A stretch of DNA of 32,127 nucleotides, taken from positions 1-32,127 of the forward strand of contig JBFXEX010000070.1 of the NCBI GenBank assembly GCA_050179645.1, in the 5' to 3' direction. The first letter of the stretch is position 1. Every line of letters begins with the position of its first letter. Shown here piece after piece: positions 31,907-32,127 of the stretch. The DNA comes from VAZQ01 sp050179645. GTDB lineage: Bacteria; Pseudomonadota; Alphaproteobacteria; Rhizobiales; Xanthobacteraceae. The notes under the pieces are model-generated. The model had not been told where the DNA came from. It saw nothing but the letters and a program-made list of their open reading frames with translations, and ran no database searches. The position numbers and the translations under genes were made by a program.

Positions 31907-32127
31907 TCAGTCGCGCCGGTAGACCCAGACGCGCGCCGGCGGGATGTTCATCCAAACCCGCTCGGAGCCTTCCGAGCGCACCCGGTCGAGCGCCTTCGGG
32001 ATCGGCGGGACGGTCGCATAGGTGAACTGCACGAACGGCGCGCCCGGCTGCATCAGGGCGAACGCCTCGTGAATGAGGCGCAACCGCGTGGTCAGTGGCT
32101 TGGTGAACAGCGGCAGCCCGGAAACAA
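31907..32127 (-). CDS. pmtA: SAM-dependent methyltransferase C-terminus, probably phospholipid N-methyltransferase (PmtA-like), cut by window edge
   Basis: Only the last 72 residues are in the window, reading from the right edge to the stop at 31907-31909. The translation VSGLPLFTKP, then FALMQPGAPFVQFTYA and NIPPARVWVYRRD at the C-terminus, resembles the end of rhizobial-type phosphatidylethanolamine N-methyltransferases. Those enzymes methylate PE stepwise to phosphatidylcholine at the membrane. The SAM-binding part lies outside, so a related class I methyltransferase cannot be excluded. Confidence 0.6.
   Translation of the reverse strand, partial: VSGLPLFTKPLTTRLRLIHEAFALMQPGAPFVQFTYATVPPIPKALDRVRSEGSERVWMNIPPARVWVYRRD

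Overview
The window is GC-rich chromosomal DNA with the gene order of an alphaproteobacterial replication-origin region, most likely from the Nitrobacteraceae/Bradyrhizobium-Rhodopseudomonas group of the Hyphomicrobiales. The taxon is inferred from protein character, from gene order, and from intergenic hairpins of the CCGGAATGACG type. It is not from a database search. There are no tRNA or rRNA genes, CRISPR arrays, insertion sequences or phage genes that I can support.

Layout. (1) 1-2577, + strand: 3' end of leuS, then lptE and holA. (2) 2643-8582, - strand: mnmE, mnmG, rsmG, parA, parB, with a perfect parS site inside rsmG (5118-5133) and a second site between mnmG and mnmE (7120-7135). 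(3) 8742-12021, + strand: three genes (secreted HExxH protein, DUF255 thioredoxin-domain protein, small secreted protein) lying between mnmE and rho, which are usually neighbours in related bacteria. (4) 12080-14081, - strand: rho and hemJ. (5) 14082-14450: a gene-free, partly AT-rich stretch between hemJ and the RP001-type ppsR gene, the best candidate for the chromosomal origin. (6) 14451-15901, + strand: ppsR and maf. (7) 15902-21108, + strand: a second interruption with a small secreted protein, a receiver/HWE-kinase protein, a Tat-exported beta-carbonic anhydrase and an exported amidohydrolase, where aroE is usually found. (8) 21266-22646, + strand: coaE, dnaQ. (9) 22789-23863, - strand: secB, fxsA. 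(10) 24080-26875, + strand: timA, mltA, smr. (11) 26937-29325, - strand: hslV, a GNAT acetyltransferase and hslU with 4-nt overlaps. (12) 29538-32127, - strand: a pmtA-like 3' end, an FMN reductase, pyrF, a shortened VOC protein and a double-DUF1330 protein.

Together the genes cover chromosome segregation (ParA, ParB, parS), replication (HolA, DnaQ, probable oriC), tRNA/rRNA modification (MnmE, MnmG, RsmG), transcription termination (Rho), envelope biogenesis and export (LptE, SecB, MltA, TimA) and proteolysis (HslUV). Genes near the probable origin mostly point away from it: - strand to its left, + strand to its right.

I did not find a convincing undescribed multi-gene system. The items most worth a second look are the candidate oriC and its parS pair, the two accessory blocks breaking otherwise conserved gene order, the acetyltransferase embedded in hslVU, the in-frame internal deletion in the VOC gene, and a low-GC3 patch in leuS.
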